From the NCBI RefSeq assembly GCF_001766235.1, contig NZ_CP015164.1, positions 1 to 64,000 of the forward strand: a stretch of 64,000 bases of DNA, given 5' to 3'. Within the stretch, counting starts at the first letter, position 1; each line of letters opens with the position of its first letter. Shown in pieces: positions 17,631-26,381 of the stretch. Below the pieces are notes generated by a model. That model ran no database searches. It had not been told where the DNA came from and saw nothing but the letters and a program-made list of their open reading frames with translations. The stretch is from Acetobacter ascendens (GTDB lineage Bacteria; Pseudomonadota; Alphaproteobacteria; Acetobacterales; Acetobacteraceae). Made by a program: the position numbers and the translations under genes.

Positions 17631-18452
17631 GTGTCTCTTCTGCAACGTGCTTACGGTCGTTTTGGGTTGGAAGTCCGAAATGATCATTCTCAAACCCGAT
17701 GCCATGGGTTAGAGCAGAAGGGATGCTGCCGCTTGTTATTCCCTCGTGTTGCGGGGCAGCAGATGGAAGTTGTTACGGTAAATATTTCAGGTGGTATCGC
17801 AGCGGGAGACCGTATTGAAGGAGATTTGAACTGTGCCCCACATACAAATCTTCTCGTAACTTCTCAGGCGGCTGAGCGTATTTACCGTGCACGCCCAAAT
17901 GATGAGCCAGCTCAAGTAAATATCTCTTGCCAGATAGCGGAAGGAGCATGTTTGGAGTGGCTACCGCATGGCACGATTTTTTTTGATGGCAGTCGGTTAC
18001 AGCGTAAAATGATAGTAGAAATGGCGGATAATGCGCGATTTCTGTTTCTTGAAAGCCGTTTTTTTGGTCGTGTGGCTTCGGGGGAATGTGTTGAGCAACT
18101 GTCTGTCAGAGATGGTCTCTCCATTCGGCGTGCTGGTCAGCGGATTTTAGTAGATACACTTAAACTGGAAAGTAGTTCCGTAGATTTTCTTTTGCAGAAT
18201 CCTGCAGTGGCGGCTGGGCATCATGCTGTTACAACGCTTGTTTTGGTTGCAGTTGATGCGTCAAGTCGTCTTGAATCGCTACGTCATGTGTTGGCAGCAG
18301 AAGAATGTAAGGGGTTTGCGGCCTCAGCATGGAATGGCATGCTGATTGTGCGTGGTATAGCACAGGATAATTGGCAGCTAGAGGTGATGTTGCAACGTAT
18401 TTTACCAATATTGCGAGATGGACAGTCTATGCCAACCACTTGGCGCTCCTGA
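17631..18452 (+). CDS. ureD: Urease accessory protein UreD
   Basis: A 273-residue urease maturation protein that, with UreF and UreG, delivers nickel to apo-urease. Family features seen are the [13 protein letters not shown] block near residue 50, the [10 protein letters not shown] segment, and [13 protein letters not shown]. The start is taken as GTG at 17631 because an in-frame TAA lies immediately upstream. It is the first gene of ureDABCEFG and is followed 28 bases later by ureA. Confidence 0.92.
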   Translation: MSLLQRAYGRFGLEVRNDHSQTRCHGLEQKGCCRLLFPRVAGQQMEVVTVNISGGIAAGDRIEGDLNCAPHTNLLVTSQAAERIYRARPNDEPAQVNISCQIAEGACLEWLPHGTIFFDGSRLQRKMIVEMADNARFLFLESRFFGRVASGECVEQLSVRDGLSIRRAGQRILVDTLKLESSSVDFLLQNPAVAAGHHAVTTLVLVAVDASSRLESLRHVLAAEECKGFAASAWNGMLIVRGIAQDNWQLEVMLQRILPILRDGQSMPTTWRS

Positions 18453-18480
18453 AGTAGAAAAAGTAGAGAAAACACGAGCT

Positions 18481-18783
18481 ATGAAACTGACACCTCGAGA
18501 AAAAGATAAATTGCTTATTGCTATGGCGGCAATGGTGGCACGGCGTAGGTTGGAGCGTGGGGTGCGTTTAAATTACCCAGAAGCCGTCGCTCTTATTACA
18601 GACCACGTTGTTGAAGGTGCGCGGGATGGCCAGAGTGTTTCAGATCTGATGGCAAGTGGCGGTCGTGTCTTATCGCGTGATCAGGTAATGGCTGGCGTGC
18701 CAGAAATGATCCATGATGTGCAAGTGGAAGCAACCTTTCCTGACGGAACAAAACTGGTGACGGTTCATGCCCCAATACGTTGA
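18481..18783 (+). CDS. ureA: Urease gamma subunit
   Basis: A 100-residue structural subunit of urease (urea to ammonia and carbamate). The start at 18481 gives the standard N-terminus [20 protein letters not shown]; an in-frame ATG at 18418 would add 21 unrelated residues overlapping ure[10 protein letters not shown] and the C-terminal [12 protein letters not shown] are conserved. Its end overlaps ureB by 17 bases. Confidence 0.95.
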   Translation: MKLTPREKDKLLIAMAAMVARRRLERGVRLNYPEAVALITDHVVEGARDGQSVSDLMASGGRVLSRDQVMAGVPEMIHDVQVEATFPDGTKLVTVHAPIR

Positions 18784-19111
18784 TGCTCTGCCTGCAGATG
18801 CCGTGCCCGGAGAAATTCTGGTTGCAGAAGGCGAGATTGTTTTGAATGAGGGACAGCCACAGCGTAAGGTGATGGTATCCAATACAGGAGATCGCCCTAT
18901 ACAGGTGGGAAGCCATTACCATTTTTATGAGGTGAATCCCGCCCTGCGGTTTGAGCGTGAACACGCTAAAGGTTGGCGGCTGAATGTACCCTCTGGCGGT
19001 GCCATTCGTTTTGAACCCGGCCAAATGCGAGAAGTGACATTAATTCCATTACGCGGCCTACGCCAAGTATTTGGCTTTCGAGGAGAAGTGATGGGGAGTA
19101 TAGATAAATGA
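18767..19111 (+). CDS. ureB: Urease beta subunit
   Basis: A 114-residue structural subunit. [16 protein letters not shown] and [16 protein letters not shown] are the family signatures. About 13 residues precede the common core start. It overlaps ureA by 17 bases and ureC by four bases (ATGA), as expected for subunits made in equal amounts. Confidence 0.95.
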   Translation: MPQYVDALPADAVPGEILVAEGEIVLNEGQPQRKVMVSNTGDRPIQVGSHYHFYEVNPALRFEREHAKGWRLNVPSGGAIRFEPGQMREVTLIPLRGLRQVFGFRGEVMGSIDK

Positions 19112-20814
19112 CGCGTCTTTCCCGTTACGAATATGCAGGCCAGTTTGGCCCCACTACGGGGGATCGTGTTCGGCTGGCAGATACAGCTTTGCTCGTGGAA
19201 GTAGAAAAAGATTTTACCATTTATGGGGAAGAAGCGCGGTTTGGTGGTGGAAAAACCATTCGTGATGGTATGGGACAATCACAATTGTCTCGCGCACAAG
19301 GTGCTGTAGATACGGTTATCACAAATGCGCTGATTGTTGATCATTGGGGTATTGTTAAAGCAGATGTTGCGCTGCGCGATGGACGCATTGTAACAATTGG
19401 TAAGGCAGGAAACCCGGATATTCAGCCCGGAGTAGATATTATTATTGGCCCGGGCACAGAAATAATTGCAGCAGAGGGTAAAATTCTCACTGCTGGTGGA
19501 ATTGATAGTCATATCCACTATATTTGCCCACAACAAATAGAAGAGGCTTTGTCTTCCGGCATAACGACGATGCTAGGAGGGGGCACCGGGCCAGCCACAG
19601 GCACCGCGGCTACCACATGTACACCTGGCCCTTGGCATCTAGCGCGTATGCTTCAGGCAGCAGATGCTTTTCCTGTTAATCTGGCGTTTGCAGGTAAGGG
19701 CAATGCATCATGTCCAGAAGCTTTGGAAGAAATGGTAAGGGCTGGGGCAAGTTGCCTGAAATTGCATGAGGATTGGGGATCAACACCAGCAGCCATTGAT
19801 TGTTGCTTAAGCGTGGCCGATCATATGGATGTTCAGGTGATGATCCATACAGACACGCTGAATGAAAGCGGGTTTGTGGAAGATACAATTGCCGCATTCA
19901 AAGGGCGCACCATTCATGCTTTTCATACAGAAGGTGCTGGTGGGGGACACGCACCAGATATTATACGTGTAGCTGGTTTGCCGAATGTTTTGCCATCTTC
20001 TACCAACCCAACACGCCCCTACACAGTCAATACGCTGGATGAGCATCTGGATATGTTGATGGTATGCCATCATCTTGATCCGCAGATTCCAGAAGATATC
20101 GCTTTTGCAGAAAGCCGTATTCGGCGTGAGACCATTGCCGCTGAAGATATCTTTCAGGATATGGGCGTGCTTTCCATGATGTCGTCTGACAGTCAGGCTA
20201 TGGGGCGTGTGGGCGAAGTGCCTTTAAGAACATGGCAAACAGCACACAAAATGAAATTACAGCGAGGTGCGCTCTCAGGAGATGGTGCCGCAGATAATAA
20301 CCGCGTTAAACGCTATATTGCCAAATACACCATAAACCCGGCCATTGCGCATGGCCTTGCCCATGAGGTGGGGTCTATCGCAGTTGGAAAATTGGCAGAT
20401 CTTGTTTTGTGGGAGCCTGCTTTTTTTGGTGTAAAGCCGGAAATGGTGATTAAGGGCGGTGCAATTGTTTATGCCATGATGGGGGATCCCAACGCTTCTA
20501 TCCCCACCCCGCAACCGGTGCATGGCCGTATGATGTTTGGCGGATATGGTGGCGCACTTACACATACAAGCCTGACATTTGTTTCTCAGGCCGCATTGGA
20601 AGATGATTTGGGGCATAAACTTAAGCTGCAACGTAAACTTTCAGCAGTGTCCAATACACGAGAAGGTATTGGTAAACGCAGCATGATCCATAATGATGCC
20701 ATGCCGCATATCGAAGTAGACCCCGAAACGTATGAAGTGCGTGCTGATGGTGTGTTACTGACATGCGAACCCGCAGAAGTTCTTCCTATGGCACAAAGGT
20801 ATTTTCTGTTCTGA
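19108..20814 (+). CDS. ureC: Urease alpha subunit (catalytic)
   Basis: A 568-residue catalytic subunit. Nickel ligands can be placed at His135 and His137 ([11 protein letters not shown]), carbamylated Lys218 ([11 protein letters not shown]), His247, His273 and Asp361 ([11 protein letters not shown]). The flap cysteine Cys320 is followed by the catalytic His pair (MVCHHLDP). All key residues are present, so the enzyme should be active once nickel is loaded. Its stop overlaps the ureE start. Confidence 0.97.
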   Translation: MTRLSRYEYAGQFGPTTGDRVRLADTALLVEVEKDFTIYGEEARFGGGKTIRDGMGQSQLSRAQGAVDTVITNALIVDHWGIVKADVALRDGRIVTIGKAGNPDIQPGVDIIIGPGTEIIAAEGKILTAGGIDSHIHYICPQQIEEALSSGITTMLGGGTGPATGTAATTCTPGPWHLARMLQAADAFPVNLAFAGKGNASCPEALEEMVRAGASCLKLHEDWGSTPAAIDCCLSVADHMDVQVMIHTDTLNESGFVEDTIAAFKGRTIHAFHTEGAGGGHAPDIIRVAGLPNVLPSSTNPTRPYTVNTLDEHLDMLMVCHHLDPQIPEDIAFAESRIRRETIAAEDIFQDMGVLSMMSSDSQAMGRVGEVPLRTWQTAHKMKLQRGALSGDGAADNNRVKRYIAKYTINPAIAHGLAHEVGSIAVGKLADLVLWEPAFFGVKPEMVIKGGAIVYAMMGDPNASIPTPQPVHGRMMFGGYGGALTHTSLTFVSQAALEDDLGHKLKLQRKLSAVSNTREGIGKRSMIHNDAMPHIEVDPETYEVRADGVLLTCEPAEVLPMAQRYFLF

Positions 20815-21299
20815 TGCAACGTATAATTGAAATTCTTCCAGCAGGAAGTTGGCCTGCAGCCGCGGCAACAGAAATTTTTGTGGCTGATTATGAAGGGCGA
20901 CACCGCCGCCGTATGGTTGTATGCCTGCAATCGGAAGAAAAGGTTCTTCTTGATTTGGAGCATGCACGTCTGTTGCATGCTGGTGATGGTTTGAAACTGG
21001 AAGATGGACGTATTATTCTAGTAAAATCACTTCCAGAAGAACTTATGGAAGTTACGGCAGCCAATAGCTTACATCTGTTGCGTCTGGCTTGGCATATTGG
21101 AAACCGCCATCTTCCCACAGCCATTGAGGAACATCGTATTCTGATACGGCGTGATCATGTCATTGCGGACATGATTCGTGGCCTTGGTGGCCATGTGCAT
21201 ATGGTCATGGCTGCATTTGATCCCGAAAGTGGTGCGTATGCAGGACGCATAGGTGCTCATCAGCATGAAAACGGACATGCCCACCATTCCCATGATTGA
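20814..21299 (+). CDS. ureE: Urease accessory protein UreE, nickel metallochaperone
   Basis: A 161-residue nickel-binding chaperone. The start at 20814 ([11 protein letters not shown]) overlaps the ureC stop as TGATG; the longer frame from 20763 lies inside ureC. The central metal site is probably GGHVHMVMAAFDPE, and the tail is His-rich ([14 protein letters not shown]), as in UreE proteins that store several nickel ions. Confidence 0.93.
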   Translation: MQRIIEILPAGSWPAAAATEIFVADYEGRHRRRMVVCLQSEEKVLLDLEHARLLHAGDGLKLEDGRIILVKSLPEELMEVTAANSLHLLRLAWHIGNRHLPTAIEEHRILIRRDHVIADMIRGLGGHVHMVMAAFDPESGAYAGRIGAHQHENGHAHHSHD

Positions 21300-21975
21300 T
21301 GAACAAATCATGGAAGGTAAGAATTTTCTGCGTCTTCTTTCATGGGTTTCACCAGCATTTCCAACAGGAGGCTATGCTTATAGTCATGGTTTGGAATGGG
21401 CTGTGGAGAATGATGATGTGCATAATGTTGCGTCGTTATGCCAATGGATAGAAGTTCTTCTTCATTATGGAAGTTTACAGAATGATTTTATAATTCTTCA
21501 AGCTGCTTGGGATGCAGCGCATGATCAGGCACAGTTGTATGATGTTGCTGAATTTGCCTGTGCATGTGCCTCATCGCGTGAGCGTTATGAAGAAACAGTA
21601 TATCAAGGAGAGGCCTTTCAGAAAGCAGCCACAGTCTGGAATGTTGTTCCTCAGGACATTATTCCACCTGATGTCCGTTGGCCTTTGCCGGTCGCGCAGG
21701 GTGTTGTGTTTCGGTATGGCGGCATATCACGGCAGCAGGCAGCTTTGGCGGGGGGGTATTCCTCTATTGCTGCTTTGGTTTCTGCAGCCGTGCGTTTGGT
21801 CCCTTTAGGGCAAACAGACGGGCTGCGTGCTTTGGTTGGTTTGGAAGCTACGTTGCAGAAAGCTGCTCAGAAAACACATAACCTTACATTAGAAGATATT
21901 GGTGGAGCATGCTTTTGTGCAGATCTTGCTGCCATGCACCATGAAACTCAGGTTACAAGGCTATTCAGAACATGA
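21265..21975 (+). CDS. ureF: Urease accessory protein UreF
   Basis: A 236-residue maturation factor that works with UreD and UreG during nickel insertion. [19 protein letters not shown] and the late [14 protein letters not shown] are the family blocks. The start is uncertain: ATG at 21253, 21265, 21292 and 21310 are all in frame. I prefer 21265 because AGGTG lies upstream at good spacing; the family core begins near 21310. It overlaps ureE by about 35 bases and ureG by four. Confidence 0.9.
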   Translation: MKTDMPTIPMIDEQIMEGKNFLRLLSWVSPAFPTGGYAYSHGLEWAVENDDVHNVASLCQWIEVLLHYGSLQNDFIILQAAWDAAHDQAQLYDVAEFACACASSRERYEETVYQGEAFQKAATVWNVVPQDIIPPDVRWPLPVAQGVVFRYGGISRQQAALAGGYSSIAALVSAAVRLVPLGQTDGLRALVGLEATLQKAAQKTHNLTLEDIGGACFCADLAAMHHETQVTRLFRT

Positions 21976-22586
21976 CAGACGCAAAATATGGCCCGCTACG
22001 CGTGGGAATTGGTGGCCCTGTAGGAACGGGTAAGACAGCATTAATGGATGCATTATGTCGTCGTTTTAGGGATGTATATAATATTGCAGCTATAACAAAT
22101 GATATTTACACGCGTGAAGATGCAGAGTTTTTAACCAGAGCAGGCTCTTTGCCATCAGAACGCATTATGGGGATAGAAACAGGTGGATGCCCCCATACAG
22201 CAATACGGGAAGATGCCAGTATTAATCTAGCTGGTATTGCTGAATTATCAGAGCGTTTTGAAAACCTTGATCTTATTTTGGTAGAAAGTGGTGGGGATAA
22301 TCTGGCAGCAACTTTTAGCCCAGAACTGGCTGATCTGACCATTTATGTTATCGATGTTTCTGCCGGAGATAAAATTCCGCGTAAAGGTGGGCCGGGTATT
22401 ACGCGTAGTGATCTGCTGGTGATTAATAAGATTGATCTTGCACCATATGTAGGGGCAGATTTAAGCGTTATGGATCGGGATAGCCGTAAAATGCGTGGTC
22501 AACGTCCCTTTGTCTTTACAAATATTCGGGCTGGTGAAGGTGTAGAAGATATTGCACGTTTCATTATTGAGCGTGGTGCGCTTTAA
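21972..22586 (+). CDS. ureG: Urease accessory GTPase UreG
   Basis: A 204-residue SIMIBI-class GTPase that powers nickel insertion into urease. P-loop [11 protein letters not shown] at about 14-24; the nickel-binding [11 protein letters not shown] (Cys-Pro-His) is present, as is the guanine motif NKIDL. It is the last gene of the urease operon, overlapping ureF by ATGA. Confidence 0.96.
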   Translation: MTDAKYGPLRVGIGGPVGTGKTALMDALCRRFRDVYNIAAITNDIYTREDAEFLTRAGSLPSERIMGIETGGCPHTAIREDASINLAGIAELSERFENLDLILVESGGDNLAATFSPELADLTIYVIDVSAGDKIPRKGGPGITRSDLLVINKIDLAPYVGADLSVMDRDSRKMRGQRPFVFTNIRAGEGVEDIARFIIERGAL

Positions 22587-22608
22587 AAAGAATATTCTTA
22601 TTTAATAA

Positions 22609-22656
22609 ACCTATGAGCTATCATTTTATCTTAATGTTGTAGGGTAGCTCATAGGT
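22609..22656. terminator. Hairpin after ureG, possible terminator
   Basis: ACCTATGAGCTA (22609-22620) pairs with TAGCTCATAGGT (22645-22656) around a 24-base loop. There is no following T run, so this is not a classical intrinsic terminator; it could be a processing or attenuation structure between the urease operon and the porin gene. Confidence 0.4.
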
Positions 22657-22854
22657 GTGATGATTTCATCTCACTTTAAATAAAAACCTATCTTCGGATA
22701 ATAATAAAATAAATTTTGTCATTTCTGCAAAATTATAATTGGGTTTTCTATCTCTAGCCTGATCTAGGTAATTTCACCCATACCCCCAAAAATATTCGTT
22801 ATCATAATGTAACAGTATGGCCATTTGGCAATTATGGCTTCAAGGGGGAAGGTC

Positions 22855-24060
22855 ATGGTCGCGTTGCTATCGCGGTTTTCATTAAGTCGTAAAACAAAAT
22901 TGTTCCAGTGTGGAACAAAAATTCTGTCTCTTTGTGCCGTGGTCAGCGCAGCATTGCCGCAATCATCTCATGCGGCGGCAACTTTTAACTTTGGTAAGGA
23001 TCAGTTTTTTACCTTGGGTGTTGGTGTGCGTGGGCAGTATCTTTCTAATGACCCCAATGCCACGCCAGCACATTCCGGAGCAGCCAGTGCTAATGATTTA
23101 CGTATTTATATGGGAGCACAGTTCCATAAATATGTAAAAAGCACGCTTAATCTAGAGCGTTTGCGTGATGGTAACTGGAACGTTTTGGATGGTATTCTGC
23201 AGATCGAGCCTTGGAAGTTCTTTAATGTTTGGATGGGTCGTATGCTGACACCAAGTGACCGATCTAACCTAGATGGTCCATATTTCCTAAGTACTTATGC
23301 CTTTCCCTTTGTTTCACAATATCCTGGGGCATGGTCCGGGCGTGATGATGGCATTACAGTATGGGGTAAGCTGGTAAAAGACCATTTCAGGTATATGACG
23401 GGTGTGTACCGAGGCCATAACTGGGTGCGGGGGGGCTCTAACTATGGTGAGCATCCTTTGTTTGCTGCGCGGTTGGAATATAATTTTCTAGACCCAGAAC
23501 CTTCACCAGCTTATTACACTGCCAGCACGTATTACGGTAAAGCCGATATTCTTGCTATTGGTTTGGCAGGTCAGTACGAAACTGATGGTGTTGGTACGGC
23601 GCAGGATAAAGGTGATTACAAGGCTTGGAATATTGATGGTCTTTTTGAAAAAAAGATCGGGAAAAATGCCAAGCATGGTGTTTATACGTTAGAAGGTGCT
23701 TATTACCAATATTATACTGGTGGTGTACAGGATATTGCTTCTGGCTATCGCCAAAGGGCAGCAGAATACGGAAATGTTGGGGGAATTAGTGATGGTACAG
23801 CTTTTCTTGCCAGCACAGCTTACCTTATTCCGTATACATTGGGCTGGGGACGTTTGCAGCCACTGGTAAGATATCAGGAATTCCGCTTCAAAAAAGATTT
23901 GTATGATTCAGGGCATCCTAAAACTACGCAGTTTGATGCAGGTGCAAACTATGTGTTGGATGGGCATAATCTACGCTTTACGTTGGATTATGTCAGGTAT
24001 CATGAAGCGCACACAAAAGCATCAAACGCTTTTCTGTTGGGTATGCAGCTTCAATACTAA
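22855..24060 (+). CDS. Outer-membrane porin of the urea/amide locus (FmdC-like)
   Basis: A 401-residue outer-membrane beta-barrel protein with an N-terminal signal ending near SSHA. The body is rich in aromatic, alternating strands and ends in LGMQLQY, with the C-terminal aromatic residue usual for porins. It resembles porins annotated as FmdC/amidoporin next to short-chain amide and urea transporters; this name comes from memory. The start at 22855 follows AGGGGGAAGG; the upstream in-frame ATG at 22825 lacks such a site. Placed between urease and the urea regulator genes, it probably admits urea or amides. Confidence 0.78.
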   Translation: MVALLSRFSLSRKTKLFQCGTKILSLCAVVSAALPQSSHAAATFNFGKDQFFTLGVGVRGQYLSNDPNATPAHSGAASANDLRIYMGAQFHKYVKSTLNLERLRDGNWNVLDGILQIEPWKFFNVWMGRMLTPSDRSNLDGPYFLSTYAFPFVSQYPGAWSGRDDGITVWGKLVKDHFRYMTGVYRGHNWVRGGSNYGEHPLFAARLEYNFLDPEPSPAYYTASTYYGKADILAIGLAGQYETDGVGTAQDKGDYKAWNIDGLFEKKIGKNAKHGVYTLEGAYYQYYTGGVQDIASGYRQRAAEYGNVGGISDGTAFLASTAYLIPYTLGWGRLQPLVRYQEFRFKKDLYDSGHPKTTQFDAGANYVLDGHNLRFTLDYVRYHEAHTKASNAFLLGMQLQY

Positions 24061-24128
24061 AATCGTGTCTGCAGAACTTATCATATTCTGAAAAATTGGG
24101 TGTTTGAGAGATGCCGGGAGGTCACAAA

Positions 24129-24560
24129 ATGCAGATCATGATGCGCCGAAGCTTGAAGAAAGCATTTGCGGTATTCTGCGGTCTTTTTGCCGGAGCTGCA
24201 TACGCAGATTCAGATATTCAGAACCTTGATTGCCGCCATCTTTTTGCGCAAGAAGTGCAGATTTCCGATCAGGTAACTGCACTCAAAAAGAAAAAGGCTG
24301 TTGCTGAAAAGAAGAGAGCTGATACGGATAACAATGGCTTTTACATTAAGCTAGATCCTATTCCGGGTATTGGGGTGATGAACGGCATGACCCTTACGCC
24401 AGCAGGTAAGCCGTTAAAGGAAGATATTTCTGATGAACGTATCAACAATCTGGAATTGCAGCTTGCTGATATCCGAAAGGCTCAGGAACATAAAGTCTGT
24501 CCAGCAATGACATTGCCAGATGCGGATGATGAACGTTTATTGGATGAACAGACGCGATAA
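24129..24560 (+). CDS. Small secreted protein of unknown function next to the porin
   Basis: A 143-residue protein with a signal peptide (MQIMMRRSLKKAFAVFCG, cleavage near AYADS), so probably periplasmic. The mature part has a coiled-coil-like charged segment (EVQISDQVTALKKKKAVAEKK) and a second helix near EDISDERINNLELQLADIR, with two cysteines. GGGAGG precedes the ATG at 24129. No family is recognised. It lies 68 bases after the porin gene on the same strand and may be co-expressed with it. Confidence 0.6.
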   Translation: MQIMMRRSLKKAFAVFCGLFAGAAYADSDIQNLDCRHLFAQEVQISDQVTALKKKKAVAEKKRADTDNNGFYIKLDPIPGIGVMNGMTLTPAGKPLKEDISDERINNLELQLADIRKAQEHKVCPAMTLPDADDERLLDEQTR

Positions 24561-24583
24561 GTTTTTAAAATAAAAAAGCGTGT

Positions 24584-24612
24584 GGATCCTGCTTATCTTT
24601 CCTGCAGGATCC
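24584..24612 (-). terminator. Terminator-like hairpin after the response regulator gene
   Basis: GGATCCTGC (24584-24592) pairs with GCAGGATCC (24604-24612). On the minus strand it is followed within about ten bases by a T-rich run, so it could end the response-regulator transcript; one arm lies within its last codons. Confidence 0.55.
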
Positions 24613-25480
24613 TAGATGCAGTTGCGGCGGCGGCAGAGCGGGTGCTTAAACCTGTTTTATTATAAATTTGTTCAATATGTTTATCTATGGTTCTGGGGCT
24701 TACTAGAAGAATATCTGCAATATCCCGGCTTGTTTTGCCACGAGAAATCCATAGCAACACTTCTGCTTCCCGCGCACTTATGCTGAGCGCTTCCTGCAAG
24801 GTTTTTTCTGGTAAGAGCGCACGAGCAGAAACGCGGAATAAAAGTTCATCTATAGATGAAACACCAACAAAGGTAATAAGAACTTCATTTTCTCCCACCT
24901 GTTTTTGTTCAATCACCTGTCCGGGTGGGGGGAGTGTAGAAAACCGACTGAGGGTGGCAGGTAAATTAAATTCATCTTTATCTAAAAGATCTGCGGCCTG
25001 GGGTGTACGCCATAATAAAGCGCCAGTCGAAGTTGCTGCGAACAGAAAGCGACCAGCACTATCCAGTGCCGTTTGAGCGGTACGAATACGGGCCGCTGCT
25101 TCTATATGCACACTGATGCGCGCAAGAGTTTCTTCAAGTCTTAAAGGCTTTGTAACGTAGTCAACTGCTCCAGCCTCAAAGGCGCGCAGCACGTGTTCTG
25201 TTTCAGTTAAGCCAGTCATGAATATTAATGGGATAGATGAAAGACGATAGTCCTGGTGTAGTGTTTCACATACATCCCACCCTGTCATGCCAGGCATAAG
25301 TGCATCTACAAGGATAAGATCTGGCACTGTACGGGCCACGACCTCTAGGGCAGAAGCCCCGGACTGTGCCAAAAGTACAGAATAGCCGTTATCAGAGAGT
25401 GTTTCATCCATCATGCCAAGAACAGATGGATCATCATCAACGATTAGAATGGTGCGACGTTGCGTGGATGAGATTTTCAT
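24593..25480 (-). CDS. Response regulator with receiver and LuxR-type DNA-binding domains
   Basis: A 295-residue two-component regulator. The receiver domain (about 9-125) has the acidic pocket VDDDPS (Asp15-17) and phospho-acceptor Asp59 (LILVDALMPG), with the conserved Lys in YVTKPLRLEE. A middle region (about 135-225) is unassigned. The C-terminal LuxR/FixJ-type helix-turn-helix spans about 228-290 (LSISAREAEVLLWISRGKT, SPRTIDKHIEQIYNKTGL). It overlaps the hybrid kinase gene by ATGA and is its obvious partner. It is the prime candidate for binding the palindromes at 17535 and 30826 and so controlling urease, nickel and urea-transport genes. Confidence 0.88.
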   Translation of the reverse strand: MKISSTQRRTILIVDDDPSVLGMMDETLSDNGYSVLLAQSGASALEVVARTVPDLILVDALMPGMTGWDVCETLHQDYRLSSIPLIFMTGLTETEHVLRAFEAGAVDYVTKPLRLEETLARISVHIEAAARIRTAQTALDSAGRFLFAATSTGALLWRTPQAADLLDKDEFNLPATLSRFSTLPPPGQVIEQKQVGENEVLITFVGVSSIDELLFRVSARALLPEKTLQEALSISAREAEVLLWISRGKTSRDIADILLVSPRTIDKHIEQIYNKTGLSTRSAAAATASRILQER

Positions 25481-26052
25481 GCCTCGTCCTGTTCCAGTTG
25501 GATGCGTAGTGCTTCCAGTTGATAGGTGGCCGCCATTTTTACCAATGGGGCAAGAATATCCTGCAACATAGGTTTTTCTGATTGCAGAGAGGCTAATTTT
25601 TCTCGCAGTTGTTTCAAGTTGCCCCCATTCAAAGCAGCCAGCAAATAAAGGCGGTCTTGCTCTAGTAAATGGCTTACGGGTTCCTGCAATTTAGCTTGTT
25701 CTGGTTGAGAGGTTATCTCAGAGTGTGGAAACACCCATGTTAAAGAAAGTATCTTTCCAATTTCCTGAATGAGGATTGAAAGGTTAACCGGTTTTCCAAT
25801 AACAGGGCAATCTTCCAAGGAAGCAACATGTCGGTTAGCACTTTCTACAAGATTGCCAGTTAGAAACATTATAGGAATATGGGCTGTTGAAGTTTGTCGA
25901 ATACGCAAAGCAAGTTCACGCCCATCCATTTCAGGCATAGTCAGATCAAGCAGCAATAAATCTGGACACGCAATATTAAGGCAGTCCAAGCACTCCTGCC
26001 CACTCTCAAAATCCCGCACATTAAAGCCGCAGCGCTCAAGCAGTTCCCGCAT
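25477..26052 (-). pseudogene. Receiver-domain remnant of the split hybrid histidine kinase (C-terminal part)
   Basis: This 191-residue frame is the C-terminal end of the kinase encoded at 28004-30763. It contains the receiver phospho-acceptor (DLLLLDLTMPEMDG) and a helical tail, but the acidic-pocket strand lies upstream of its ATG. The original frame continues to 26081, where VDDSSSHRQI can be read before the IS1380 element begins. Deleting 26082-28050 joins it in frame with the kinase as RTIGIVDD-SSSHRQIMREL. A stop inside the element prevents read-in, so any product from the ATG at 26052 would be an incomplete receiver. Confidence 0.85.
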
Positions 26053-26081
26053 AATTTGGCGGTGGCTTGAGCTATCATCGA

Positions 26082-26381
26082 CGCGGAAATCTCACAGAAG
26101 GGTTGTACATCGGGTTAGATTATGAAAAAGTCTATTTTGTGTAAAAGAAATTTTCGTAAGCTATAAGAAAACCCGATGCAGACAGAGTGTAGCGCAGGCG
26201 CGTATGAATTTCCAGCCTCCTATGGACGGCGTGTTGTAGCCCGTTTTGACGGGGGTCGCATGAGTTCGGATGGCGGTGTCATCCTGGTAAAGCAGGTCGA
26301 TGATAGTCTGGGGTTCAGTCGCCGTTTTGCTGCATGTTTTCGCGATGAGCGGCATCCTGCCTTTGTGGAATACCGGGTTGA
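26082..26381 (+). mobile_element. Truncated IS1380-like left end (300 bases)
   Basis: This stretch begins with the IS1380 terminus and runs parallel to the first 300 bases of the complete copy that follows, with scattered substitutions in the non-coding leader and first codons. It ends at TTGA (26378-26381), inside what would be the transposase gene (frame from 26176), exactly where the second copy starts. A second IS inserting here and later recombination with the remainder of the first copy would explain the structure. Confidence 0.82.

Noticed and set aside
22741-22854. A further copy of the urea-region palindrome upstream of the porin gene
   Set aside because: No TATACGCA or TGCGTATA arm is present in this stretch; only AT-rich sequence and the ribosome site were found.
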